DNA of 35,154 bases from Cyanobacteria bacterium RYN_339 (GCA_028287685.1 JAQBPE010000343.1:1-35154), one strand, 5' to 3'. Counted from the stretch's first letter, positions 7,887 through 15,775 are shown. Notes: generated from the letters alone by a model not told the origin. Numbers and translations are program-made.

Positions 7887-8816
7887 CTAATAGTCGCTGC
7901 CCACCCAGATCGAGGTGACGGCAGGGTAAACCATCTTGAAATCGTAGGACCAGCGTGCCTCACGCTGGTACTGGGTCGCCGTCAACGTCCCGAGCGGCTG
8001 GCCGTCGATCTCGTTGGCGAACCCCGTCAGGCTGACGTTCCACGCCTGGCTGTTGGATGCCAAAGTCACGTCGTTCAGCGTGAAGCCGTTGCAATTCACG
8101 GGCACCGTGAGCGTCTTGCCGCCCCCAATGGGCGTCAGGGTGATGCTCCTGGCTACCTGATCGCAGCTGGAGTAATTCGTTGACACGTACATGGCGTTGT
8201 CCATGATGCGGTAGGAGACCATCGACTCGGCGCCCGTGGTGACGAGCGCGCCGTCAACCGCGCTCACCTTGCCGTTGGCGAGGCCGTTGAAGTTCTGGTC
8301 GCGCAACTGCATCGTGAAGGTGGTCTTGAGCTGGTCGTTGCCACCGTTCGCGACATGGTCGGTGATCTGGTTGCTGGTGGTGTAGAGGTCCGTGACGTTG
8401 ATGTTCGACAAGTCATCGACCTCGACGGGCAGGGTGGGGTTCTCGAGGGCCGGGTCTACCTGGAAGGCGCGCAGGGTCACCTGGTAGTGCTTGTCGGCCT
8501 TCAGGCCCATCAGTTGGATCGGATCGAAGGAGTGGTCATTGGAGAGGTCGTCGGTGCCGTGGTAGCCCAGGGACCCCATCTGGACCGTTGGCAAGGCGTC
8601 CGTCACGTTTGTCAGATATACGTCAACATGATGGAGGCGCTGGAGCTCGTAAGGGGTGCGCACGTTCTGCAGCGAGAAGCCCTTTAGCTGTCCGGTGACG
8701 ACCTGGATCGCGCCGGTGACGTTGACCAGATGGGACGACGCGGGGGCGGTTGCCGGCGTACTTGAACAGGCGGCGAGCAGCAAGGCGGCGACGAGGGGAA
8801 GGGTACGTTTGATCAT
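7887..8816 (-). CDS. secreted lipoprotein, first gene of the lipoprotein operon
   Basis: A 309-residue protein with lipobox LAAC (Cys17). Its first 200 residues are clearly homologous to the 7209 product (PYELQRLHHVDVYLTNVTD, LMGLKADKHYQVTLRAFQVDP, PVEVDD, TFTMQLRDQNFNGLANG, VDGALVTTG). A further C-terminal beta-rich part (residues about 205-309) contains two Cys (SSCDQV, VNCNGF) that could form a disulfide in the periplasm or outside the cell. AGGAG lies about 12 nt before the ATG. It is the first gene of the minus-strand operon that runs to 5054, and shares a 286-bp upstream region with the divergent lipoprotein at 9103. Confidence 0.83.
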   Translation of the reverse strand: MIKRTLPLVAALLLAACSSTPATAPASSHLVNVTGAIQVVTGQLKGFSLQNVRTPYELQRLHHVDVYLTNVTDALPTVQMGSLGYHGTDDLSNDHSFDPIQLMGLKADKHYQVTLRAFQVDPALENPTLPVEVDDLSNINVTDLYTTSNQITDHVANGGNDQLKTTFTMQLRDQNFNGLANGKVSAVDGALVTTGAESMVSYRIMDNAMYVSTNYSSCDQVARSITLTPIGGGKTLTVPVNCNGFTLNDVTLASNSQAWNVSLTGFANEIDGQPLGTLTATQYQREARWSYDFKMVYPAVTSIWVGSDY

Positions 8817-9010
8817 GGGGAAAGGCTCCTAACGCGGTGTGGGACGGGAATTCAAATGCGACACCTTGATGCCGTAATATTGACTTATGGCAGAATAGCA
8901 CACCCGTCGCGTCCGGTACCCGAATCACACTAAATCTTTACGTTCGTCCTTTGTGCATGCCTGCTCGCGACACCGTCCCGGACGTCTTTAAATCACGGAC
9001 GGGGCGAACC

Positions 9011-9025
9011 TTAATTCGTGCTTTA
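9011..9025. promoter_or_regulatory. TTAA-N7-TTTA element in the divergent lipoprotein control region
   Basis: CTTAAT and CTTTAC lie 11 bp apart, with further TTAA cores at 8988 and 9041. The gap 8817-9102 separates divergent lipoprotein genes (8816 minus, 9103 plus) and is more AT-rich than the surrounding coding DNA. The element could serve either gene. No convincing -10/-35 pair is assigned. Confidence 0.3.
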
Positions 9026-9102
9026 CCTGATGACAACTTCTTAAGGCCCACAACCACGGCAGCCATCCCCCAGCTGCTGCTGTGAGCCATAAGGAGCCCG
9101 TC

Positions 9103-9615
9103 ATGCTACGTCCCGTCGCCACCCTCGCCCTCGTTACCGCCCTCGCCCTGGCCGGTTGCGGCCGCTCGCCGCAGCCCGTGGCGCCCGCCCTCGACACGCC
9201 CGCCAGCTTGCAAGCAGAAGCCGCCAGCCCGCGGGTCATGATCCTGGCGGCCACCCAAACCGACAACCAGGTCTCGCTGCGTTACACCGTCACGCGTGCC
9301 GGTCACACGGAGACCCGCGACGTGGTGCTGAAGACCCACCGGGACGCCGAAGGCCGGGCCGCCTTCGCGTCGGGCTCCGTCAATGGCCAGCCGATCACCG
9401 CGGCGATGGTGGGCTCCGCCGAGGGCAAGCAGGTCGTGCGCGAGCTGGCGGGCATCGGCCAGGCGAAGGGCGGCGGCTACCGCGTCCAGTTCGTCGGCAT
9501 CATCGTCGCCGTGGCCGGCGGCGTGGTGGCCGGCGTGGTGTTGGGCGCGGCGCTGGTGATCAAGGCGATCATCGACGCGCTGCGGCCTTGCAGCGAAGGC
9601 GGCGCCCTGTGTTAA
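9103..9615 (+). CDS. small lipoprotein with a glycine-rich C-terminal membrane segment
   Basis: A 170-residue product with lipobox LAGC (Cys19). The middle region (about 44-125) is probably beta-rich. Residues 129-160 form a Gly-rich hydrophobic segment with small-residue spacing (VAGGVVAGVVLGAALVI) like glycine-zipper membrane helices. The last ten residues contain two Cys (RPCSEGGALC, 163 and 170). A lipidated N-terminus together with a C-terminal membrane helix is unusual. I do not recognise the family. The ATG at 9103 is chosen over a GTG at 9082 because AAGGAG at 9091-9096 is 6 nt before it. It converges on the dehydrogenase gene with 7 bp between. Confidence 0.8.
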   Translation: MLRPVATLALVTALALAGCGRSPQPVAPALDTPASLQAEAASPRVMILAATQTDNQVSLRYTVTRAGHTETRDVVLKTHRDAEGRAAFASGSVNGQPITAAMVGSAEGKQVVRELAGIGQAKGGGYRVQFVGIIVAVAGGVVAGVVLGAALVIKAIIDALRPCSEGGALC

Positions 9616-9622
9616 TCCACGG

Positions 9623-10399
9623 CTACTGTGCCGTGTAGCCGCCGTCCATGACCACCGCCTGGCCCGTGACCCCGCCCGCGCGGTCGCTGGCCAGGAACAT
9701 GGCGTAGTCCGCGATCTCCGCGACGGACAGCAGGCGCTTCTGCGGGATCAACGGGTACAGGACCTCCTCCAGCACGCGCTCCAACGGCACGCCGCGCGTG
9801 GTGGCCAGGTCCTGCATCTGGCCGCGCACCATCGGCGTGTCTACGTAGCCCGGGCACAGGGCGTTGACGGTGATGCCGTGCGTGGCCCCCTCCAGGGCCG
9901 CCACCTTGGTCAGGCCGATCACGCCGTGCTTGGCGCTGTTGTAGGCCGCCTTGCCGGCGAAGCCCACCAGCCCGTTGATCGAGGCCATGTTGATCACGCG
10001 CCCGTAGCCCTGCGCCTTCATGGTCGGGAACGCCCGCTTGATCGCGACGAACGGCGCCGTCAGCATGATCTCGACGAGCAGGCGGAAGCGCTCCGTGGAG
10101 AACTCCTCGATCGGCGCCACGTGCTGCAGGCCGGCGTTGTTGATCAACACGTCCAGCCGGCCGAAGGCGGCGATCGCCTGGTCGATGGCGGTGTTGAGTT
10201 GGTCTTCCTTGGTGACGTCGCAGCCAAAGCCGAGGGCGCCGTTGGGTAGCGCCGCCGCGGCCTGCTGGGCCGCTTCCGCGTTCAGGTCGGCAATCGCCAC
10301 GCGAGCGCCCGCCTGGGCGAAGGCTTGCGCAACGGCCAGGCCGATGCCGCCTGCCGCGCCGGTAATGAAGAGCGTCCTGCCGGAGTAATCAAAATTCAT
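9623..10399 (-). CDS. bdhA: 3-hydroxybutyrate dehydrogenase (SDR family)
   Basis: A 258-residue classical short-chain dehydrogenase that oxidises D-3-hydroxybutyrate to acetoacetate with NAD. The dinucleotide motif TGAAGGIG (13-20), NNAG (87-90) and the catalytic Ser140, Tyr153 and Lys157 are all present. The stretches INMASINGLVGFAGKAAY and VNALCPGYVDTP, and the C-terminal PLIPQKRLLSV, are characteristic of the 3-hydroxybutyrate branch rather than generic ketoreductases. AGGAG lies before the ATG. It follows a GntP-type permease by 53 bp on the same strand, a pairing known for hydroxybutyrate use, so the two are probably one operon. Confidence 0.9.
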   Translation of the reverse strand: MNFDYSGRTLFITGAAGGIGLAVAQAFAQAGARVAIADLNAEAAQQAAAALPNGALGFGCDVTKEDQLNTAIDQAIAAFGRLDVLINNAGLQHVAPIEEFSTERFRLLVEIMLTAPFVAIKRAFPTMKAQGYGRVINMASINGLVGFAGKAAYNSAKHGVIGLTKVAALEGATHGITVNALCPGYVDTPMVRGQMQDLATTRGVPLERVLEEVLYPLIPQKRLLSVAEIADYAMFLASDRAGGVTGQAVVMDGGYTAQ

Positions 10400-10452
10400 G
10401 TGAGGCTCCTGGGCTCCGCGTGAAGGCTACCGCTACCGAACGCCGCGGGCGC

Positions 10453-11850
10453 TTAGTAAAGTCCCGTGGTCTCGTAGACCAGGATGGCGACGAACACCGC
10501 CGCCGTCTTGATCAGCGTCATGGCGAAGATATCAATATAGCTCTGCCGGTGTGTCAAACCCGTTACGGCCAACAAGGTAATCACCGCGCCGTTGTGCGGC
10601 AGCGTGTCCATGCCCCCGGATGCCATCGAGGCCACCCGGTGCAGGACCTCGGGCGGGATGTGCAGCGCCTTGGCCTGTTCGAGGTAGCTGGGCGCCATGG
10701 TCGCGAGCGCGATGCTCATGCCGCCCGAAGCCGAACCCGTGATGCCGGCCAGCGTGGTGGTGGTCACGGCCTCGTTGAGCAGTGGGTCGTGGATCGCCCC
10801 GGCCAGCGCGCCGCTCACGACCTTGAAGCCCGGCAGGCTCGAGACCACCGCCCCGAAGCCATATTCCGACGCGGTGTTCACGCACGCGAGCATCGCGCCG
10901 CCGATGGCCAGGTTCACGCCCTGGGCGAAGCCGCTTGTAACGCGTTTGTACGCCAGGGCCGTCACCATAAGGATGGCGGCCACCAGCGCGCCCTCGACGG
11001 CCCAGACGGCCGCCACCTTGGAGACCTCGATGGCCTCCGCATGGGCGAACCCCCGGCCCGCCAGGTCGATGCTGGCGCCATAGGCCCGCGGGATCGCCAC
11101 GGAGAAGACCTTGTTCAACACGCCCACCGCCACCAACGGGATCAGCGCCACCAGCGGGTGGGGCAACCGCTCCTCCGCGTCCGGCGGGGCGGGCTCGTTG
11201 GTATGACCTTCGCCGTAGCCCTCGCCGGCCGCCTGGGCCTGGCGGCGCCGGAAGTCGAGGTACGCCATGCCGGCGCAGAAGACCACCAGCGCGCCGATGC
11301 AGCCCAGCTTGGGGGCGGCCCAGGTGTCCGTGCCGAAGAAGGTGGTGGGGATGATGTTCTGGATTTGGGGCGTGCCGGGCAGCGCGTCCATGGTGAACGT
11401 GAAGGCGCCCAGCGCGATCGTGCCGGGCACCAGGCGCTTGGGGATGCCCGCCGCGCGGAACAGCTCCGCCGCGAAGGGGTAGACCGCGAAGGCCACCACG
11501 AACAGCGAGACGCCGCCGTAGGTCAGCAGGGCGCAGACCAGCACGATCGCGACCATCGCGCGCTCCGGCCCCAACACGCGGGTCACGGCGCGCACGATCG
11601 AGCGGGCGAAGCCGCTCAGCTCCACCAGCTTGCCGAAGATGGCGCCCAGCATGAACACGGGGAAGTACAGCTTCACGAAGCCGACCAGCTTCTCCATGAA
11701 CACGCCCGTGTAGACGGCGGGCACCAGGCTGGCATCCGTGAGCAGCACCGCGGCCAGCGCGGCGACGGGCGCGAACAGGATCACGCTGTAGCCGCGGTAG
11801 GCGACGGCCATGAGGAAGGCGAGCGCCAGCAAGATCACGAGCACGGACAT
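10453..11850 (-). CDS. GntP-family permease, probable 3-hydroxybutyrate transporter
   Basis: A 465-residue polytopic inner-membrane protein of the GntP/H+ symporter family, with about 12 hydrophobic segments. Conserved-looking blocks include TYGGVSLFVVAFAVYPFAAELFR, TFTMDALPGTPQIQNIIPTTFFGTD and GSASGGMSIAL. Many GntP members carry gluconate, but the pairing with 3-hydroxybutyrate dehydrogenase directly downstream points to hydroxybutyrate or a related hydroxy acid; this is inferred from context. An earlier ATG (11868) is only 2 nt from the GGGAG ribosome site, whereas the ATG at 11850 has a 9-nt spacing, so 11850 is chosen. Confidence 0.85.
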   Translation of the reverse strand: MSVLVILLALAFLMAVAYRGYSVILFAPVAALAAVLLTDASLVPAVYTGVFMEKLVGFVKLYFPVFMLGAIFGKLVELSGFARSIVRAVTRVLGPERAMVAIVLVCALLTYGGVSLFVVAFAVYPFAAELFRAAGIPKRLVPGTIALGAFTFTMDALPGTPQIQNIIPTTFFGTDTWAAPKLGCIGALVVFCAGMAYLDFRRRQAQAAGEGYGEGHTNEPAPPDAEERLPHPLVALIPLVAVGVLNKVFSVAIPRAYGASIDLAGRGFAHAEAIEVSKVAAVWAVEGALVAAILMVTALAYKRVTSGFAQGVNLAIGGAMLACVNTASEYGFGAVVSSLPGFKVVSGALAGAIHDPLLNEAVTTTTLAGITGSASGGMSIALATMAPSYLEQAKALHIPPEVLHRVASMASGGMDTLPHNGAVITLLAVTGLTHRQSYIDIFAMTLIKTAAVFVAILVYETTGLY

Positions 11851-11962
11851 AGGGCCATTCTCCCGCAACGCTCGCTCGTCCGTAGGGCGCCAGGCGGATT
11901 TTGGCCTAACGTTTTGTTACCGGGCGGCATCCGGCGCCACCTTCGGGCGATATGGGCGTAAC

Positions 11963-13111
11963 ATGGGCGTGATGCTTGAAACCAAGCCAACCTGGACGGA
12001 CCGGGTCACCGTCGGACGAGACTGGGCGCGCATCGAGCGCCTGGCCAACACCGCGGAAGCCTTCCCGGAAGAGCGTGCCCGCGCGAACGGCGCGCACCTG
12101 GAAGCCGACGTCATAACCGGCTTCGGCAGCTCCACGCCGTCGTCGCGCCAGGTGCTGCTGCATGCCTACGCGGGCTGGGACGGCCCCGACCGCCGGCCGC
12201 CGGTGCTGCTGGTCCATGGCGCCACCGCCGACGCCGCCTGCTGGATCCGCCCCTACGGCCACAAGGGCGTCGGCCTGGCCGAGCGCTTCGCCGCGGACGG
12301 CCGCCGCGTCTTCGCCGTGACCTTCGCGCACAAGCATGGCTGCAACCTCCTGCAGGCCGAGCAGCTCAACCAGGCGCTGCGCCGCGTGCGCGCCATGGCC
12401 GGGGCCGGGTTGGTGGACGTGCTGGCCCATTCCAAGGGGGCCGTGGCAGCACGCGCCCTGGCCTCGGGCTTCCGCGAGCCCTGGATGACGCCCTACAACA
12501 ACGACATCCGGCGCCTAATATTGGTCGGCGCGCCCAACGGGGGCATCGACTACAGCTTCCGCCACCCGCTGGCGAACCTGGCCCTGATCCCCGAGAAGGC
12601 CTGCCTGAACGCCCCCATGAGCTGGCGCAAGGCGCGGCTGTTCGGCTTCTGGGTAGACACCGGCGCGCGCTCGATCATGACGGACGCCGGCAACTACTTC
12701 CCCGGCCAGGCCCAGATGTTGGCCCGCTGGGACCACCGCTTCCCGCTCACGCCCTACGAGCCGGACTGGCACGCCACGTACCATGGCGGCACCGGGCTCT
12801 TCGGCCAGTCGGACGGGATCGACGTGGCGATCGCCCAGAGCGGCCACTTCATGGCCCGCCTGGCCGAGCACCCGCTGCACCCCGACGTGGAGCTGGCCAT
12901 GCTGGCCGGCAACCGCGCCAACCGCTTGGGCTACCTCAACGAGACGTCCGGACCCTCCGACGGCACGGTCTTCGTCGAGAGCGCCACGGCCACGGCCGAC
13001 CTCCTGTGCGGCGGCGCGACCTTGCGGGCCTGCGACGTGCTGCCGCTGAACCATGGCGAGCTGATCTACCACGAAGCCGCTCACGCTTGGTTTGCGAAGG
13101 TGCTGGCCTGA
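11963..13111 (+). CDS. alpha/beta hydrolase (lipase-like), possible polyhydroxybutyrate or hydroxyalkanoate esterase
   Basis: A 382-residue alpha/beta hydrolase. The oxyanion region is PVLLVHGATAD (80-90), the nucleophile is Ser157 in AHSKG, and Asp333 (SDGTV) and His364 (LNHGEL) complete a plausible triad. The first Gly of the usual GxSxG box is Ala, as in the PHB depolymerase PhaZ7 (AHSMG). With the 3-hydroxybutyrate permease and dehydrogenase directly divergent, hydrolysis of hydroxybutyrate esters is an attractive but unproven role; a general lipase remains possible. No signal peptide is seen. The start is ambiguous between ATGs at 11963 and 11972; an 8-bp repeat ATGGGCGT (11952 and 11963) lies at the start and no strong ribosome site is visible. 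Confidence 0.78.
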   Translation: MGVMLETKPTWTDRVTVGRDWARIERLANTAEAFPEERARANGAHLEADVITGFGSSTPSSRQVLLHAYAGWDGPDRRPPVLLVHGATADAACWIRPYGHKGVGLAERFAADGRRVFAVTFAHKHGCNLLQAEQLNQALRRVRAMAGAGLVDVLAHSKGAVAARALASGFREPWMTPYNNDIRRLILVGAPNGGIDYSFRHPLANLALIPEKACLNAPMSWRKARLFGFWVDTGARSIMTDAGNYFPGQAQMLARWDHRFPLTPYEPDWHATYHGGTGLFGQSDGIDVAIAQSGHFMARLAEHPLHPDVELAMLAGNRANRLGYLNETSGPSDGTVFVESATATADLLCGGATLRACDVLPLNHGELIYHEAAHAWFAKVLA

Positions 13112-13131
13112 TCGCGGTACAATAGGTCCAC

Positions 13132-14103
13132 ATGCTGGACCGCTTCAAGCGCAAGGTCGACTACCTGCGCATCTCCGTCACGGACCGCTGCAACCTCCGT
13201 TGCCAGTACTGCATGCCCGCGACGGGCATGGACTGGATCGATCGCGACGAGATCCTGACCTACGAGGAAATCGAGCGGTTCGTGCGCGAAGTGGCCGTGC
13301 CGCTGGGCATCCGCAAGCTGCGCCTGACGGGTGGCGAGCCGATGGTTCGCAAGGACCTCGCGGGCCTCATCGCCCGCCTGGCCGTCATTCCCGGCATCGA
13401 CGACCTGGCCTTGACCACCAACGGCCTCTTCCTGGAGCAACAAGCCCAGGCGCTGAAGCTCGCGGGCCTGCAACGGATCAACGTCTCGATGGATTCCCTG
13501 CGCGCGGAGCGCTTCAAGGAGATCACCCGCGGCGGAGACTTGGAGCGCGTCTGGCGCGGCGTGGACGCCGCCATGGCCGTCGGCCTCACGCCGCTGAAGC
13601 TGAACGTGGTCGTGATGGCCGGCTTCAACGAGGACGAGCTGTCCGATTTCGTGGGGCTCACGCTCAACCGCCCGTACCACGTGCGCTTCATCGAATTCAT
13701 GCCGGTGGGCGAATACGAGCTGTTCAAGCAGGTGGGCTACGTGAGCTCGCAACGCATGCGCGAGCTGATCACCTACGACCTCGAGCCCACGGAGATGACG
13801 GGGAACGGCCCGGCACGCTACTGGCAGGTGCCCGGCGCCCTCGGCACGGTGGGCTTCATCAGCCAGATGAGCCATGACTTCTGTTCTAGCTGCAACCGCA
13901 TCCGCCTGACCGCCGACGGCAAGGTGCGCCACTGCCTCTTGTCGGACCACGAGATCGACGTGCGCGGCTGGCTGCGGGGCGGCACCGCCCCGGCGGAAAT
14001 CCAGGCCGCCCTCGAAGCCGACATCCAGCTCAAGGCCGAGAACCATGAAGGCGCGCTGCGCCTGAGCGGACAGTCCCGCACGATGTCGCAGATCGGCGGC
14101 TGA
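13132..14103 (+). CDS. moaA: GTP 3',8-cyclase (molybdopterin biosynthesis)
   Basis: A 323-residue radical SAM enzyme that, with MoaC, turns GTP into cyclic pyranopterin monophosphate, the first step of molybdenum cofactor synthesis. The N-terminal [4Fe-4S] cluster Cys20, Cys24 and Cys27 (CNLRCQYC), the SAM-binding LTGGEP (65-70), the C-terminal cluster Cys251, Cys254 and Cys268, and the terminal Gly-Gly needed for catalysis are all intact. The length is normal. It begins 20 bp after the hydrolase gene; TACAAT sits 8 nt before the ATG, which could indicate a near-leaderless message, and AGG within TAGGT could act as a weak ribosome site. The next gene follows without a gap. Confidence 0.96.
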   Translation: MLDRFKRKVDYLRISVTDRCNLRCQYCMPATGMDWIDRDEILTYEEIERFVREVAVPLGIRKLRLTGGEPMVRKDLAGLIARLAVIPGIDDLALTTNGLFLEQQAQALKLAGLQRINVSMDSLRAERFKEITRGGDLERVWRGVDAAMAVGLTPLKLNVVVMAGFNEDELSDFVGLTLNRPYHVRFIEFMPVGEYELFKQVGYVSSQRMRELITYDLEPTEMTGNGPARYWQVPGALGTVGFISQMSHDFCSSCNRIRLTADGKVRHCLLSDHEIDVRGWLRGGTAPAEIQAALEADIQLKAENHEGALRLSGQSRTMSQIGG

Positions 14104-14832
14104 ATGCAGCCGTTTACCCACATCAACGACGAAGGCCGCGCGCGCATGGTCGACGTGACGGCCAAGCCGGCCACCGCCCGCTTGGCCGTTGCCAGGGCCA
14201 GCGTTTGGATGCAGCCCGAGACCCTGGCAGCCATCCGCCAGGGCGCCATCGCCAAGGGCGACGTGCTGGCCGTGGCCCAGGTGGCCGGGGTGATGGGCGC
14301 CAAGCAGACCGGCCAATGGATCCCCATGTGCCACCCGCTGCCCATCACGGGCGTGGACCTGCACTTCCGGCTGGACGACGAGCTTGCCCGCATCGAAATC
14401 GAGGCCCAGGTCCAGGTGCTCGGCCCGACGGGCGTGGAGATGGAAGCCCTGACGGCCGTGACCGCCGCCGCTCTGACGATTTACGACATGGCCAAGGCCA
14501 TCGACCGGGGCATGACGATCGGGCCCGCCTACCTCGTGCGGAAGGAGGGCGGGAAGTCCGGCGTCTACCAGCACGTGCGCGCGCATGTCACCCGCATCGC
14601 GGGGGGCGACGACGGCCTCGGCGCGTTGCTGCTGAGGGCTGGTGAGGTGGTTCAACTCCTACCGGCGGGGGCCCAGGCTGCCGTTGGCACGCCGGCGGCC
14701 TGGCTGGACCGGGCGCCGGCGCCGGGGACTTCCCTAAGTAATGGCCCGTTGTGCCTCGAGGTCATCGCGGATGGCCGCGCCGAGGTCCGCCATGCGGGCG
14801 TACTCCGCCCTGGCGATTCGCTCACCACATGA
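14104..14832 (+). CDS. moaC: cyclic pyranopterin monophosphate synthase with a C-terminal extension
   Basis: Residues 1-155 are a complete MoaC: MVDVT near the start, [17 protein letters not shown] (65-81) with His77, VEMEALTAV (111-119), and YDMAKAID with Asp128 and Lys131, then GGKSGVY. It converts the MoaA product to cPMP. MoaC is usually about 160 residues; here some 87 more follow. That tail ([25 protein letters not shown], ending GVLRPGDSL) is predicted beta-rich, and its end resembles the last strand of MOSC domains, but the match is partial and this is inference. The ATG directly abuts the TGA of moaA, so translation is coupled. No other molybdopterin genes are in the window. Confidence 0.93.
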   Translation: MQPFTHINDEGRARMVDVTAKPATARLAVARASVWMQPETLAAIRQGAIAKGDVLAVAQVAGVMGAKQTGQWIPMCHPLPITGVDLHFRLDDELARIEIEAQVQVLGPTGVEMEALTAVTAAALTIYDMAKAIDRGMTIGPAYLVRKEGGKSGVYQHVRAHVTRIAGGDDGLGALLLRAGEVVQLLPAGAQAAVGTPAAWLDRAPAPGTSLSNGPLCLEVIADGRAEVRHAGVLRPGDSLTT

Positions 14833-14836
14833 GCAA

Positions 14837-14862
14837 GGCCCGGCTGCCGAAGCAGCCGGGCC
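14837..14862. terminator. bidirectional terminator between moaC and the cytochrome gene
   Basis: A perfect 11-bp stem, GGCCCGGCTGC with GCAGCCGGGCC, lies between convergent genes. On the minus strand the loop reads C(TTCG)G, a very stable tetraloop. T-runs are weak on both sides. Confidence 0.75.
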
Positions 14863-14881
14863 CACCCAAAACCGTGATTTC

Positions 14882-15403
14882 TTAGAGCGTCTTGACGTAG
14901 CCAACCAGCGCGTCGACCTCGGCAGCCTTGAGCATGCCGGTGTCGCCGAAGGCCGGCATGCCCTTGGTCGCAGAACCCTTCATGATCCGGGTCTTGATCA
15001 AGGCGTCGCCCTTGGAGGCCACATGTTGGAGGCTGGGGCCCATGCCGCCGCCGCCGTTGGCACCGTGGCAGCCGGCGCACTTGGACGAGAAGATCGCCTT
15101 CGCGTCGATGCCGCCGGTGCTGGCCGCCATCGTCGACTTCGTGCCGGACGAGGCCGCGGCGCTGGGCGCCGTGGACGTCTTGGCAGTGGTGGAGGCGCCG
15201 GAACCGGCCCCGTCCGCCGCACCGGTAGCGGTCGTCGTCGTGGTGGTGGTCGACGACGCGGCAGCCTCGGCCGTAGGCGCGGTGCTGGTCGTGGTCGTCG
15301 TCGTGGTGGTGGTGTCGGTCTTTTTGTCCTCGGCAGGGCAGCCGGCAAGCAGCGCCGCGCCGAGGGCCGCCGAGGCGGCAAGACCCAGGAAGTTCAGCTT
15401 CAT
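14882..15403 (-). CDS. membrane-anchored mono-haem cytochrome c lipoprotein with Thr-rich linker
   Basis: A 173-residue protein in three parts: a lipoprotein signal with LAGC (Cys22), a low-complexity Thr/Ala/Ser linker (about 29-95, with runs of eight or more Thr), and a class I cytochrome c domain (about 97-173). The haem site is CAGCH (109-113) and the sixth ligand is probably Met149 (KGMPAFGD). It should carry electrons outside the inner membrane while tethered by lipid. No oxidase or dehydrogenase partner is adjacent. Its signal, GCPAEDKK junction and Thr linker are closely matched by the upstream gene at 15418, 14 bp away, which suggests duplication. Confidence 0.9.
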   Translation of the reverse strand: MKLNFLGLAASAALGAALLAGCPAEDKKTDTTTTTTTTTSTAPTAEAAASSTTTTTTTATGAADGAGSGASTTAKTSTAPSAAASSGTKSTMAASTGGIDAKAIFSSKCAGCHGANGGGGMGPSLQHVASKGDALIKTRIMKGSATKGMPAFGDTGMLKAAEVDALVGYVKTL

Positions 15404-15417
15404 GGGGCCCCTGACCT

Positions 15418-15732
15418 TTACGGCTTGGTCGAAGACGTGGTGGTCGTCGTGGTGGTCGTCTTGGTGTCCTTCTTGACGGGGGCGGTGCCGGTGGCGGCCT
15501 TCGTCGTGGTGGTCGACGTGGTGCCCGTACCCGTCGCGTCGGGGCTGGCAGCGCCGGTCGACGTGGTGGTGGTGGTCGACGAAGTCGACGACGAACCCGT
15601 GTCAGCCGACGGCGCCGTGCTGGTCGTGGTGGTCGTGGTCGTGTCGGTGGTCTTCTTCTCTTCGGCGGGGCAGCCCACCAGGGCAGCCATGGCGATCGCG
15701 ACGACGGCCGCGCGTCCGAACATTTGCATCAT
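15418..15732 (-). CDS. Thr-rich low-complexity lipoprotein, haem-less twin of the cytochrome gene
   Basis: A 104-residue product consisting only of a lipoprotein signal (LVGC, Cys21), the segment PAEEKK and about 75 residues of Thr, Ser, Ala, Gly and Lys. Signal and junction match the neighbouring cytochrome lipoprotein (GCPAEEKKTTDTTTT against GCPAEDKKTDTTTT), but no haem motif follows. It is either an intact linker-only lipoprotein or a copy that lost its domain. A strong ribosome site AGGAGGA precedes the ATG by 6 nt, which argues that it is expressed. Thr and Ser runs of this kind can be glycosylated in some bacteria; that is speculation here. Confidence 0.8.
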   Translation of the reverse strand: MMQMFGRAAVVAIAMAALVGCPAEEKKTTDTTTTTTTSTAPSADTGSSSTSSTTTTTSTGAASPDATGTGTTSTTTTKAATGTAPVKKDTKTTTTTTTTSSTKP

Positions 15733-15775
15733 CTCGTTCCTCCTAGATTGGTGTGATCGATGGTTCGATGGTTAA

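Noticed and set aside
9618-9635. CACGGC...GCCGTG hairpin as a terminator between the 9103 and 9623 genes
   Set aside because: The stem is only 6 bp with a 6-nt loop, mostly lies inside the dehydrogenase coding end and has no T-run.
11810-11962. Longer form of the alpha/beta hydrolase from 11810
   Set aside because: The first 51 residues run antisense through the start of the permease gene and look random; the fold begins after the ATG at 11963.
11952-11970. Direct repeat ATGGGCGT at 11-bp spacing as an operator
   Set aside because: Its second copy is the start of the hydrolase coding sequence and the motif shares nothing with the TTAA elements; it is mentioned only because it makes the start codon ambiguous.
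15010-15700. Trinucleotide repeats in the Thr-rich genes taken as a repeat array
   Set aside because: They are ACC/ACG codon runs for poly-Thr linkers, not spaced repeats; there are no spacers as in CRISPR.
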